Shown in pieces: positions 8,350-17,431 of a stretch of 64,000 bases of DNA. Every line of letters starts with the position of its first letter. The first letter of the stretch is position 1. Source of the stretch: Pseudoramibacter alactolyticus ATCC 23263 (lineage in GTDB: Bacteria; Bacillota; Clostridia; Eubacteriales; Eubacteriaceae); the NCBI RefSeq assembly GCF_000185505.1, contig NZ_GL622359.1, forward strand, positions 1,891,363 to 1,955,362, in the 5' to 3' direction. Position numbers and translations under genes: made by a program. Under the pieces are notes generated by a model. The model was not told the origin of the DNA and made no database searches. It worked only from the letters and a program-made list of their open reading frames with translations.

Positions 8350-10464
8350 ATGAAAACTTATCCGACAAGCAATGTCAGAAACGTTTTGCTTTTAGGCCAT
8401 GGCGGCTCCGGGAAGACCTCACTGATCGAAGCGATGGCATTCAATGCCGGCGCCATCGACCGAATGGGCAGAATCGACGAGGGCAACACTTTATCCGACT
8501 TTGACGAAGAGGAAAAACGCAGAATGTTTTCCATTTCTTCGACGATTATTCCGGTGGAATACGGTGGTCACAAGATCAATCTGATCGACGCACCGGGCTA
8601 TTTTGACTTTGTCGGAGAAGCGGCGGCCGCCCTGCGCGCTGTTGACGCCATCATCGTCGTGGTGGATGCGCTGGCGGGGGTGCAAGTCGGCACCGAGAAA
8701 GCCATTGACATGCTCAAGCAGATTGATGTGCCGGCCTTTTTTGTCGTGAACAAGATGGACCGGGAAAACGCCAAGATCGGCAAGGTGATGGACCAATTAA
8801 AAGAAGCTTTTGGCAATAAGGTAGTGCCTTTCATTCAACCTTGGGGCGAAGGGGAAGAAATGCACGGGATTGTCAACGTGGTCGATATGAACGGCCGCGA
8901 ACGCAAGGACAACCGCTGCTTTGACGCCGAAGTGCCGGAAGATCTGAAAAATACCCTGGCGCCTTACCGTGAAATGATCATGGAAAGTGTGGCTCAGACA
9001 TCCGAAGATTTAATGGAAAAGTATTTCGACGGCGAAGAACTGACCACCGAAGAAATTCACTACGGGCTGCGCATCGGGGTGCTCGCCGGCGATCTGATTC
9101 CGGTGATGTGCACCTCGGCGGTGCAGAACATCGGGGTGGAAACCGTCGAGAACATGATTATCGACTATCTGCCCGCACCGGACGACGGAGAAGGTATGGT
9201 GGGCACGGATCCGCGGGATTCCCGGGAGATTGTCCACAAGTGTGAAGCGTCGGCGCCGTTTTCGGCTCAGATATTTAAAACCGTAGTGGATCCCTTTGTG
9301 GGCAAGCTGTCGATCTTTAAAGTGATGAGCGGCGTCCTCGAAAGCGGCGCTGAGGTGGTCAACGCCAACAAAGACACCCGCGAAAAGACGAACCATATTT
9401 ACGTGCTGCGGGGCAACAAGCAGATTGAAGTAGACAACCTGATTGCGGGGGATATCGGTGCTTTCAGCAAATTGAACGACGTCTCCACCGGGGACACCCT
9501 GTGCGACGCGGCCAATCCCATCGTGTATCCGCCGATTGATTTCCCGAAACCGGTCATTTCCATGGCGATTGAAGCCACGAACAAGAGCAATATCGACAAG
9601 CTCTCCACCGGGCTCCACAAACTCATCGAAGAAGACCCGACGATTGCTGTCACGCGCAATCCTGAAACCAAGCAGACCATTATCTCCGGTCTGGGAGAAA
9701 TGCAGCTGGAAATCGTCAGTCATCGTCTGAAACAAAAATTCGACGTGGACGTCACCCTCGAACCGATGAAGGTGCCTTACCGCGAAACCATCCGCAAATC
9801 GGCCGACGCGGAGGGCAAACACAAAAAACAATCCGGTGGCAGCGGTCAATACGGGCATGTCTTTGTGAAATTTGATCCCCTGCCGGATGTCAATGACGAT
9901 TTCCGCTTTGTGGACAAGGTGGTCGGCGGATCGGTGCCGCGCAACTTTATCCCTGCGGTCGAAAAAGGGCTGGCGGACTGCATGGCCAGCGGCGTGCTCG
10001 CCGGCTACCCGGTGACCGGGGTGCAGGCTACCCTTTACGACGGATCCTATCACGCGGTGGACTCCGACGAAATGTCTTTCAAAATGGCGGCGGCGCTGGC
10101 GTTTAAGAAGGGCCTTAAAGAAGCGGATCCGATTCTGCTCGAGCCGATTTACGGTTTGCGCATCAGCATCCCGGAAGTCTACATGGGCGATGTGATGGGC
10201 GATTTGAATAAAAAACGCGGCCGCATCCTCGGGATGGAACCGGCGGATAACGGCAGACAGATCATTACGGCGGAAGCGCCGCTTTCGGAGCTGGCCAAAT
10301 ACGCCACGGAACTGCGCTCGATGACCCAGGCCCGGGGCTCCTTTGAAATGAGCTTCGCCCGCTATGAAGAAGCGCCGGCGACGGTGGCCGAAAAAGTGAT
10401 CGCGGCGGCAAACGGCGACGATGACAAAGCGTCGAAAGACAAAGATCACAAAAAGAAAAAATAA
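8350..10464 (+). CDS. EF-G-like translation GTPase (second-type elongation factor G)
   Basis: This 704-aa GTPase has all EF-G domains. The G motifs are GHGGSGKTS (G1), DAPGYFDF (G3, where classical EF-G has DTPGHVDF) and NKMDREN (G4). Domain IV contains the GSGQYGHVF loop and the C-terminus is very lysine-rich. The altered G1 and G3 motifs place it in the FusA2-like group, which accompanies rather than replaces canonical EF-G in many Clostridia and Thermotoga. The canonical fusA should lie with rpsL-rpsG elsewhere. AAGGGGG precedes ATG 8350. It is a single-gene unit with its own promoter and terminator. The specific role of this paralogue is not settled. Confidence 0.9.
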   Translation: MKTYPTSNVRNVLLLGHGGSGKTSLIEAMAFNAGAIDRMGRIDEGNTLSDFDEEEKRRMFSISSTIIPVEYGGHKINLIDAPGYFDFVGEAAAALRAVDAIIVVVDALAGVQVGTEKAIDMLKQIDVPAFFVVNKMDRENAKIGKVMDQLKEAFGNKVVPFIQPWGEGEEMHGIVNVVDMNGRERKDNRCFDAEVPEDLKNTLAPYREMIMESVAQTSEDLMEKYFDGEELTTEEIHYGLRIGVLAGDLIPVMCTSAVQNIGVETVENMIIDYLPAPDDGEGMVGTDPRDSREIVHKCEASAPFSAQIFKTVVDPFVGKLSIFKVMSGVLESGAEVVNANKDTREKTNHIYVLRGNKQIEVDNLIAGDIGAFSKLNDVSTGDTLCDAANPIVYPPIDFPKPVISMAIEATNKSNIDKLSTGLHKLIEEDPTIAVTRNPETKQTIISGLGEMQLEIVSHRLKQKFDVDVTLEPMKVPYRETIRKSADAEGKHKKQSGGSGQYGHVFVKFDPLPDVNDDFRFVDKVVGGSVPRNFIPAVEKGLADCMASGVLAGYPVTGVQATLYDGSYHAVDSDEMSFKMAAALAFKKGLKEADPILLEPIYGLRISIPEVYMGDVMGDLNKKRGRILGMEPADNGRQIITAEAPLSELAKYATELRSMTQARGSFEMSFARYEEAPATVAEKVIAAANGDDDKASKDKDHKKKK

Positions 10465-10493
10465 TGGCCGGCGATGACGGCGAAGCGATTTTA

Positions 10494-10527
10494 AACGGCG
10501 GTGCCCGGCGGCACGGCCGTTTTTTTG
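10494..10527 (+). terminator. Terminator of the EF-G-like gene
   Basis: Long GC stem (AACGGC-GGTGCC / GGCAC-GGCCGTT) followed by a run of seven T, just before the trpS promoter. Confidence 0.88.
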
Positions 10528-10547
10528 CGCATGAGCGGCGTTAAACT

Positions 10548-10576
10548 TTGCCAAACGCGGCGCAAACGGGTATAAT
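10548..10576 (+). promoter_or_regulatory. Promoter of trpS
   Basis: TTGCCA (10548-10553), 17 bp, TATAAT (10571-10576). This places the transcript start near 10583 and rules out the longer trpS start at 10548. The leader of about 22 nt is far too short for a T-box. Confidence 0.85.
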
Positions 10577-10604
10577 GGAAAAAATGAAGCATAAGGGGAA
10601 ACAT

Positions 10605-11654
10605 ATGCTAGAAGCATCACAACCAGCCGCAGCGACTGCGGCAGAAAAGAAAAAAATCATTTACTCCGCCATTCAGCCGTCGGGGATGTTTACCATCGGC
10701 AATTATTTCGGCGCCATGAAAAACTGGGTGACCTTGCAGGATCAAAACGACTGTCTGTTCGCCCTGGCCGATCTGCATGCCATGACGGTGTTTCAGGTGC
10801 CGGCAGATCTGCGGCGGCGCACCTATGAATGCCTGGCCCTTTTGATGGCCATCGGCATCGATCCGGCAAAATCCATTCTTTATGTGCAGTCTCAGGTGTC
10901 GGCCCATTCGGAGTTGGCCTGGATCCTCAACTGCAACAGCTATATGGGCGAGCTCTCTCGGATGACCCAATACAAGGCTAAATCCCAGAAGCAGCAGCGT
11001 CAGGGCAGCAATATCCGCGTCGGGCTCTTCGATTATCCGGTGCTGATGGCGGCGGATATTCTGCTTTATCAGACGGATTTCGTGCCAGTGGGCAGCGATC
11101 AGAAGCAGCACGTCGAGCTGGCCCGAGACATTGGCGGCCGCTTCAACCAGACCTACAGCCCCACCTTTAAGCTGCCGGAGCCCTGGTTCGGGACCGCCGG
11201 CGCGCGGGTCATGAGCCTGCAGGATCCGGCATCGAAGATGAGCAAGTCCGACGACAATCCCAACGGCTTTATCTCGATGATCGACGATCCGAAAACCATC
11301 GTGAAAAAATTCAAGCGGGCTGTGACCGACTCGGAAACGGAGGTGCGTTACGACCGGGAAAACAAGCCGGGCATCTCCAATTTGATGGAAATTTACGGCT
11401 GTGCCACCGATCAGGACATGGCCGCCATCGAACGGGAATTTGCCGGCCGGGGCTACGGCGATTTCAAAACGGCGGTCGGCGAGGCCGTGGCCGAAGCCCT
11501 GCGCCCGATTCAGGCGGCATTCGGCCGGCTGATGGGAGACAAGGGCTACCTGGAATCGCTGATGGTCGCCGGGGCCGACCAGGCGGGGCGCATCGCGGGA
11601 AGAACCCTCTCGAAGGTGCGCCGCAAGGTGGGCCTGGTGACGCCGAAGCGCTGA
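10605..11654 (+). CDS. trpS: Tryptophanyl-tRNA synthetase
   Basis: This class I aminoacyl-tRNA synthetase charges tRNA-Trp. It is 349 aa, slightly longer than typical 330. The HIGH-equivalent is in SGMFTIGNYFGAM and the KMSKS loop in ASKMSKSDDNPNG; YPVLMAADILLYQ is a family hallmark. I start at ATG 10605, behind AAGGGG and downstream of the mapped promoter. The first 14 residues (SQPAAATAAEKKK) form an unusual Ala-rich extension. No T-box leader is present. Confidence 0.97.
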   Translation: MLEASQPAAATAAEKKKIIYSAIQPSGMFTIGNYFGAMKNWVTLQDQNDCLFALADLHAMTVFQVPADLRRRTYECLALLMAIGIDPAKSILYVQSQVSAHSELAWILNCNSYMGELSRMTQYKAKSQKQQRQGSNIRVGLFDYPVLMAADILLYQTDFVPVGSDQKQHVELARDIGGRFNQTYSPTFKLPEPWFGTAGARVMSLQDPASKMSKSDDNPNGFISMIDDPKTIVKKFKRAVTDSETEVRYDRENKPGISNLMEIYGCATDQDMAAIEREFAGRGYGDFKTAVGEAVAEALRPIQAAFGRLMGDKGYLESLMVAGADQAGRIAGRTLSKVRRKVGLVTPKR

Positions 11655-11663
11655 GAAAAATAA

Positions 11664-11692
11664 AAAAGCTGAGTTTGACGCTCAGCTTTTTT
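11664..11692. terminator. Bidirectional terminator between trpS and rarA
   Basis: AAAAGCTGAG-TTTGAC-GCTCAGCTTTTTT between two convergent genes; symmetrical A and T tracts. Confidence 0.9.
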
Positions 11693-11700
11693 GTTGCCGG

Positions 11701-13029
11701 TTATTCCTCTTTGCCATCGTGTTCGCGGTGCCACGCCTTGATTTGGGCCAGGCGTTTTTTAAACGGGCCCTCCCGGCCTTCCTCGGTGGGGAAATAATAT
11801 GCGTGGCCTGACAGTTCCTCCGGGAAGGTCTGCATGGTGGTGAGCTTGTCTTCAAAATGGTGGGCGAACTGATAGCCGCGGCCGTAGCCCAGCTCGCGCA
11901 TCAGTTTGGTGGTGCCGTTGCGGATGGCCATGGGCACGGGAGCGTTCATTGTGGATTTCACATCCTGGGCGACGTTCAGCGTCGCCTTGTAGACCGCGTT
12001 GGATTTGGGCGCCAGGGCGAGATAAATCACAGCTTCGGTGAGGTGGACATTGCATTCCGGCATACCGATGAATTGGCAGGCCTGAAAGACGTTGACGGTC
12101 AGGTTGAGGGCGCCGGTATCGGCCAGACCGATGTCTTCGCTTGCAAAGCGGATCAGGCGGCGGGCGATATAAAGCGGGTCTTCACCGCCCTCGAGCATGC
12201 GGGTGAGCCAGTAAATCGCCGCGTCGGCATCGCTGTTGCGCATGGATTTGTGCAGGGCGGAAATCAGATTGTAATGCTCTTCGCCGTCTTTGTCGTAGCG
12301 GAGGGTCTTGCGGTCCAGCAGCTGGGCGAGCAGGGCTTCGTCTGCCGCAAGCCAGCCGCCGGTTACCGGGCTGTTGTCCACAAGCATTTCGAGGGTATTG
12401 AGCGCTGTCCGGGCATCGCCGTCAGCAAAGACGCCGATGGCGCGCAGTATTTGGGCGTCGGCGGTGAGCGGCGCGTCAAAGCCTTCGGCCAGGGCGCGGG
12501 TCAGCAGCGTGGCGATGGCCTCCGGCGTCAGTGGTTTGAGCAGAAAGACCCGGCAGCGGGAGAGCAGCGCCGAATTGATCTCAAAGGAGGGATTTTCCGT
12601 CGTGGCGCCGATGAGCACGATGCTGCCGTCCTCGACATAGGGCAGAAAGGCATCCTGCTGGGCTTTGTTGAAGCGGTGGATTTCGTCGATAAAGACCAGG
12701 GTGCGCCGGCCGAAAGCCGCATGGCTTTTGGCGTCGCCCATGATCTTCTTGATATCTTTGATGCCGCTGTTCACAGCACTGAAGGCGACGAAGGCAGCAG
12801 CGGTCTGTCGGGCGATAACCTGAGCCAGGGTGGTCTTGCCGACGCCGGGCGGCCCCCAGAGAATCATCGAAGGGATGTCGTCGCGGTCGATGAGACGGCG
12901 CAAGGCCCTGCCCTCGCCAAGCAGATGCTCCTGGCCGACAATGGCGTCAATGGTTTGCGGGCGGATGCGGCTGGCCAAAGGCTCGTGGGCTGAATGCGGG
13001 AATAACGATTCTTGATGCGGTTCAAACAT
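11701..13029 (-). CDS. rarA: Replication-associated recombination ATPase RarA (MgsA)
   Basis: This 442-aa AAA+ ATPase, related to clamp loaders, acts at stalled replication forks. Walker A is GPPGVGKTTLAQ, Walker B is FIDEIHRFNKAQQD, and sensor/arginine-finger segments ATTENPSFEI and LLSRCRVF are present. The C-terminal tetramerisation domain shows ARRLIRFASEDIGLAD and the family tail PEELSGHAYYFPTEE. AAAAAGGA lies before ATG 13029. It is monocistronic, and shares the terminator with trpS. Confidence 0.96.
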   Translation of the reverse strand: MFEPHQESLFPHSAHEPLASRIRPQTIDAIVGQEHLLGEGRALRRLIDRDDIPSMILWGPPGVGKTTLAQVIARQTAAAFVAFSAVNSGIKDIKKIMGDAKSHAAFGRRTLVFIDEIHRFNKAQQDAFLPYVEDGSIVLIGATTENPSFEINSALLSRCRVFLLKPLTPEAIATLLTRALAEGFDAPLTADAQILRAIGVFADGDARTALNTLEMLVDNSPVTGGWLAADEALLAQLLDRKTLRYDKDGEEHYNLISALHKSMRNSDADAAIYWLTRMLEGGEDPLYIARRLIRFASEDIGLADTGALNLTVNVFQACQFIGMPECNVHLTEAVIYLALAPKSNAVYKATLNVAQDVKSTMNAPVPMAIRNGTTKLMRELGYGRGYQFAHHFEDKLTTMQTFPEELSGHAYYFPTEEGREGPFKKRLAQIKAWHREHDGKEE

Positions 13030-13187
13030 AATTTTTCCTTTTTTTGAACAAATAAAACAATAAATATCTGTAAAGTGATGACAACTATAGTTTATCCCAA
13101 AAGAAGGAGCGGTTAAATAAAAATTTGAAAAAAATTAGCGGTCGATGGGCTTTCTTTAAATTAAAATAAATCGGTTCGAAAGAACGC

Positions 13188-13217
13188 GAAAAAAATGACC
13201 GCTTAGCGGTCATTTTG
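13188..13217 (-). terminator. Terminator of dxs
   Basis: Read on the minus strand: AAAATGACCGC-TAA-GCGGTCATTTTTTT, about 60 bp after the dxs stop. Confidence 0.88.
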
Positions 13218-13274
13218 GGTTGGTAATTCCGATGCTGCGAAAAGGGAAGCCGGAGGCATGATGCCGGGCGATTT

Positions 13275-15104
13275 TCAGGCCCCACCCAGAAAGGCGGCGA
13301 TTCTTTTTGCAACCGCCGGGGGATCCAGTGCCAGCTCCCGGAGCAGGGATTCCGGGGAGCCATGGGCGACAAAGATATCGTCGATCGCGAGGATCAAGGT
13401 TCTCGTTGCCGGCGCGTGTTCCGAAAGCCAGGCCGCTGTCCGTTCACCGAAGCCACCCGCCCGCACGTTGTCCTCCAGGGTGATCACCGGTCCGGTCTGG
13501 GCGCATGCTGCCAGCGTTTTTTCGTCCAGGGGTTTTAAAAAGCGCGCGTTCACCAGTCCGCAGGCAATGCCGTACGTTTGGGCGAGCAGCCGCACGGCTT
13601 TTGCCCCGATGGCGTTCATGTGGCCGACGGCCAGAAGGGTTGCGTCTTTCCCCGCGAGCAGCGGCTCCGAGCGCTGCCCGGCAAAGGGAAGGCTTCGGTC
13701 GGCAAAGAGCCGGGATGCAGGCCCCCGCCCGTAGCGGATTGCGACGGGGCCGTCGCACGCGTGGATCGCGTAATGCAGCGCCGCTTCGAGCTCCGGGGCG
13801 TTTTTTGGCGCGATCACGGTCATATTGGGCATTCCGGAAAGAAAACCGACGTCAAAAATGCCTTGATGGGTCTCGCCGTCCTGTCCGACGATGCCGGCCC
13901 GGTCGATGGCGAAGACTACGTGAAGTTTCTGAAGGCAGACATCCTCGAGCACTTGATCGTAGGCCCGCTGAAGAAAAGTCGAATAAATTGCGACGACCGG
14001 AATGCGTCCTGCGGCGGCGAGCCCCGCCGCAAAAGTTACTCCGTGTTCTTCTGCAATGCCCACGTCAAAGAAGCGCTCAGGAAACCGGCTTGCGAAGGCC
14101 TTCAGGCCAGTACCGTCCGCCATGGCCGCCGTGATGGCCGTGACCGCCGGGGAGGCGGCAGCCTCTGCCATCAGCGCCGAGGCGAAGACATCGGTCCAGG
14201 AGGGGCCGCTTTTGGTTTGGCGGGGCACCCCGCTGGGGATATCGAAGGGGCCAATGCCGTGAAACCGGTCCGGGTAGCGCTCCGCGGGCGGGTAGCCGCG
14301 TCCCTTTTGGGTCAGGGTATGGATGATCACGCAATGGTCGATGCGCCGGGCGGTCTGCAGCGTCTTCACCAGCTGCGGCACATTGTGGCCGTCTATCGGG
14401 CCGAAATAGGTGATGCCAAAATGCGCGAAGCCTGCGCGGAGGCTGGCGACCGTCGATTCAGCCTCCGTCTGGGCAGCGGCGCGCAGTGAGCTTAAATAAT
14501 GGGCAAGGCCGCTGATGTTCCGTGAGATTGACATCTCATTGTCGTTGAGGATGATGATAAAATTGCGCTTGAGGCGTCCTGCGCAATTCAGCGCCTCGTA
14601 AAACATGCCGCTGGTCGAAGAGCCGTCGCCGATCACGGCCACGACAGCGTCGTCCGACCCTGCCAGTTCGCAGGCGCAGGCCATTCCGAGGCCGGCCGAA
14701 ACGCTGTTGCCTCCGTGGCCCGTGTCGAAGCAATCGGTCGGGCTTTCCTTTTTTTTCGGGAAACCGCTCAGTCCGCCGTACTCTCGCAAGGTGTCGAAAG
14801 CATCCTTCCGGCCGGTCAGGATTTTATGGACATAGGCCTGGTGGCCCACGTCCCAAACGATCCGGTCTTTTGCAAAATCAAAGACAAGGTGCAGCGCCAT
14901 CGTCAGCTCCACCACCCCGAGGTTGGCAGAGAGATGACCGCCGTGGGCGCCGACCTTTTCGATCAGGAAGCGGCGGATTTCGGCCGCCAGATCTCCGAGC
15001 GCTTCCGGCGGGATGTTTCGGATATCGCCGTTTTTACAGATCCGCTTGAGCAGCGGTTTTTCCTGCGAATGTGGCTTCGCAGTATCGGTTAATTTCGTTT
15101 TCAA
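13275..15104 (-). CDS. dxs: 1-deoxy-D-xylulose-5-phosphate synthase
   Basis: First enzyme of the MEP isoprenoid pathway: a thiamine-diphosphate enzyme condensing pyruvate and glyceraldehyde 3-phosphate. It is 609 aa, near the usual 620. The ThDP motif GDGSSTSGMFYEALN, the substrate histidines in GHLSANLGVVELT and DTGHGGNSVSAG, and the transketolase-type segment DVGIAEEHGVTFAAGLA are visible. The start is a TTG at 15104 behind GAGGAAA. It lies inside the last 71 bases of dxr, so the two genes overlap and are surely co-transcribed. The first 18 residues precede the conserved helix, and a slightly later start cannot be excluded. Confidence 0.96.
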   Translation of the reverse strand: MKTKLTDTAKPHSQEKPLLKRICKNGDIRNIPPEALGDLAAEIRRFLIEKVGAHGGHLSANLGVVELTMALHLVFDFAKDRIVWDVGHQAYVHKILTGRKDAFDTLREYGGLSGFPKKKESPTDCFDTGHGGNSVSAGLGMACACELAGSDDAVVAVIGDGSSTSGMFYEALNCAGRLKRNFIIILNDNEMSISRNISGLAHYLSSLRAAAQTEAESTVASLRAGFAHFGITYFGPIDGHNVPQLVKTLQTARRIDHCVIIHTLTQKGRGYPPAERYPDRFHGIGPFDIPSGVPRQTKSGPSWTDVFASALMAEAAASPAVTAITAAMADGTGLKAFASRFPERFFDVGIAEEHGVTFAAGLAAAGRIPVVAIYSTFLQRAYDQVLEDVCLQKLHVVFAIDRAGIVGQDGETHQGIFDVGFLSGMPNMTVIAPKNAPELEAALHYAIHACDGPVAIRYGRGPASRLFADRSLPFAGQRSEPLLAGKDATLLAVGHMNAIGAKAVRLLAQTYGIACGLVNARFLKPLDEKTLAACAQTGPVITLEDNVRAGGFGERTAAWLSEHAPATRTLILAIDDIFVAHGSPESLLRELALDPPAVAKRIAAFLGGA

Positions 15105-16209
15105 TGTTCACTATTTCCTCAACGGTCGGCTCGGGCACGATATGGTGCCGGTCCATGACCTGTTCAATCACGTCATAGATCTCCAGAAAGCGGATCCGGC
15201 CTTTCCGGAAGGCCGCGTTCGCCCATTCGTTGGCAGCATTCAGCGCACAGGGCATGGATCCCCCCGCGCGAATCGCCCGAACGGCAAGGGGGATCCCCCG
15301 GAAGGTGCCGTTGTCCGGAACTGCGAAATCAAGCCTGGTGAGCGTCTCAAAATCAAGGGGCGCTGCGGGCGAAGGGAGATGGTTCGGCCAGGTGAGAGCG
15401 AACTGGATGGGGATGCGCATATCCGAGCTTCCGAGCTGCGCAAGAATCGATCCGTCCTCATAGGCTACCATCGAGTGGATGACGCTTTGGGGCTGAATGA
15501 CCACTTGAATGCGGTCGACATCTACGTCGAACAGCCATTTCGCCTCGATCACCTCGAGTCCTTTGTTGACCATCGTGGCCGAGTCGATGGTGATCTTCGG
15601 TCCCATGGACCAGGTAGGGTGAGCGAGGGCCTCCCTGACGGTCACCCGGGCAAGCTCACGCTGGGTCCGGCCGCGGAAGGGACCGCCCGAGGCCGTCAGG
15701 TAGATTTTATGGATTTTAGAGTCCGCTTTTCCCTGAAGGGCCTGAAAAATCGCAGAATGCTCTGAGTCGACCGGAAGAATTTTCACGCCGTGCTGCTCGG
15801 CGAGGGGCATGATCACGTGCCCTGCCGTTACACAGGTTTCTTTATTGGCGAGGGCAATGTCCTTGCCGGCCTCGATGGCTGCCACCGTCGGCCGAAGACC
15901 GATCATGCCGACGATCGCCGTCACCACAATGTCCGCCTGGGGCAGCTGGGCGAGGGCGATCAGTCCTGCCATGCCGGCGATAACGCGGACGCCGGTATCT
16001 TTCAGACGCGTCTTTAAAATGGCGGCCTGGTCCTTTTGGTACACAGCGACAAGGCGCGGCGTAAATTCACGCGCCTGTTTTTCGATCAGGTCAATATTGG
16101 ATCCGCAGCCGAGCGCCTCCACACGGAAAAGCTCGGGATGTTGACGGACAACATCCAGGGTCTGCGTTCCGATCGAGCCCGTGGATCCGAGCACGGATAG
16201 TCTTCGCAT
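15034..16209 (-). CDS. dxr: 1-deoxy-D-xylulose 5-phosphate reductoisomerase
   Basis: Second enzyme of the MEP pathway: NADPH-dependent rearrangement and reduction of DXP to MEP. It is 391 aa, typical length. The NADPH site is LGSTGSIGTQTLDVV, the metal site is PVDSEHSAIFQ, and GASGGPF-type catalytic loop is TASGGPFRG. I start at ATG 16209 (MRRLSVLGS); AGGAG lies about 14 nt upstream, somewhat far, so the adjoining TTG at 16212 is an alternative. The upstream in-frame stretch to 16416 is unconserved and contains the promoter. It overlaps dxs by 71 nt. dxr is more often next to rseP and ispG, so this pairing with dxs is unusual. Confidence 0.96.
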   Translation of the reverse strand: MRRLSVLGSTGSIGTQTLDVVRQHPELFRVEALGCGSNIDLIEKQAREFTPRLVAVYQKDQAAILKTRLKDTGVRVIAGMAGLIALAQLPQADIVVTAIVGMIGLRPTVAAIEAGKDIALANKETCVTAGHVIMPLAEQHGVKILPVDSEHSAIFQALQGKADSKIHKIYLTASGGPFRGRTQRELARVTVREALAHPTWSMGPKITIDSATMVNKGLEVIEAKWLFDVDVDRIQVVIQPQSVIHSMVAYEDGSILAQLGSSDMRIPIQFALTWPNHLPSPAAPLDFETLTRLDFAVPDNGTFRGIPLAVRAIRAGGSMPCALNAANEWANAAFRKGRIRFLEIYDVIEQVMDRHHIVPEPTVEEIVNIENEINRYCEATFAGKTAAQADL

Positions 16210-16351
16210 CAAACCGTCATCACTCCTTTGTCTTCGATTCGACGGCTTCGGCGATTCGCCGGTTTCTGAGCGCGGCGATCGCCTGGAGCCTCTTTCAGTT
16301 TTTTGCCCCGCGTCGGCATTCAAAGATTTTTCGCGTTCGCGGATTTTAGTC

Positions 16352-16380
16352 ATTATACCATATTCAACCGCTTCTTGAAA
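16352..16380 (-). promoter_or_regulatory. Probable promoter of dxr-dxs
   Basis: On the minus strand a TATAAT lies at 16352-16357, with a weak TTTTCA-like -35 about 18 bp upstream. The leader to dxr would be about 135 nt, and I see no known riboswitch in it. Confidence 0.5.
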
Positions 16381-16430
16381 AATGCGGCCGTGCCGGGGCT
16401 TCGGCGGGAGCCGCAATGCGATGCCTCAAA

Positions 16431-16470
16431 TAAAAAAGCGCCGGCCGGCAAAGAGAATGCCGGCCGGCGC
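16431..16470 (-). terminator. Terminator of exoA
   Basis: Minus strand: GCGCCGGCCGGC-N9-GCCGGCCGGCGC followed by TTTTTTA; a very stable stem just after the exoA stop. Confidence 0.9.
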
Positions 16471-16479
16471 GGCGGGGCA

Positions 16480-17244
16480 TCAGAGGTTCAGCGTCAAGGA
16501 AATCGGGCAGTGATCCGAACCCGTCACATCGGTGTGGATGGCGGCATCTGCCAGCAGATCCTTTGCGTTGTCGGAGGCAAAAAAATAGTCGATGCGCCAG
16601 CCGGCGTTGTTTTTGCGGGCGTTAAAGCGATAGCTCCACCAGGAGTAGGTCACCTGTTCGGGATAAAAATAACGATAGGTGTCGATATAACCGCCTGCGA
16701 AAAAGTGATCCATCCATTCCCGCTCGATGGGAAGGAAGCCCGAGCGCTTGGCGTTGGATTTGGGATTTTTCAAATCGATTTCCCGGTGGGCGGTGTTCAC
16801 GTCGCCGCAGATGATGACTTTTTCACCCCGGGCGACCCGCTCGTCCACATCGTGCCAGAAGCCGTCGTAAAAATCCATTTTGAACTGCAGGCGTTCGTCA
16901 CTCTGGGAGCCGTTGGGAAAATAAATATTGTAAAGGGTGAAGTCCGGATACTCGAGGATGATGGTGCGCCCCTCGTGGTTGAAGCGTTCATCGGAGAGAC
17001 CGGTGAGGATGCGTTTGGGCTCGCGTTTGTAATAGACTGCCGTGCCGCTGTAGCCCTTGCGCTCGGCCGGGTTGAAGAAGACGTGGTAGCCTTCGACGTC
17101 TTTAAGGGCGTCGGAGAGCTGATCCGGCTCGGCTTTCAGCTCCTGAATGCCGAGGACATCCGGCTGCTCGCGTTGCAGCCAGTCGACAAAGCCTTTTTTT
17201 TCGGCGGCACGAATGCCGTTGACGTTCCAAGAATAGAGTTTCAT
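16480..17244 (-). CDS. exoA: Exodeoxyribonuclease III / AP endonuclease
   Basis: Base-excision repair enzyme cutting at abasic sites, 254 aa, the usual length of the ExoA/Xth family. Catalytic motifs in order: YSWNVNGIRA (Asn), IQELKAE (metal Glu), NIYFPNGS (Tyr), CGDVNTAHREID (Asp, Asn), WWSYRFNARKNNAGWRIDY (Trp, Asp) and the terminal GSDHCPI (Asp-His). The start ATG 17244 is the only reasonable one because the conserved KLYSWNVNGIR begins at residue 2. Single gene with its own terminator. Confidence 0.97.
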   Translation of the reverse strand: MKLYSWNVNGIRAAEKKGFVDWLQREQPDVLGIQELKAEPDQLSDALKDVEGYHVFFNPAERKGYSGTAVYYKREPKRILTGLSDERFNHEGRTIILEYPDFTLYNIYFPNGSQSDERLQFKMDFYDGFWHDVDERVARGEKVIICGDVNTAHREIDLKNPKSNAKRSGFLPIEREWMDHFFAGGYIDTYRYFYPEQVTYSWWSYRFNARKNNAGWRIDYFFASDNAKDLLADAAIHTDVTGSDHCPISLTLNL

Positions 17245-17431
17245 TGTGTTACCTTCGCTTTCGTTGTTAGGGCCATTATAAAGGAAGGGCAGAGCCTTGT
17301 AAAGCGGCTGAATCTGTGGATTTTTTTACAGGCTTCTGCTATACTAAAACCCATTAAGGCGCGGCATCGGACAAGGTGGGCGCATCAAAAATGAGGCGAG
17401 GAGGCCGGCGTGACCATCGCCGGGCAGTATC

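Noticed and set aside
10577-10604. T-box leader for trpS
   Set aside because: The promoter leaves only about 22 nt before the start codon, far too short for a T-box.
9010-10620. 536-codon open frame antisense to the EF-G-like gene
   Set aside because: Same reasons: shadow of a strongly biased gene, basic nonsense composition.
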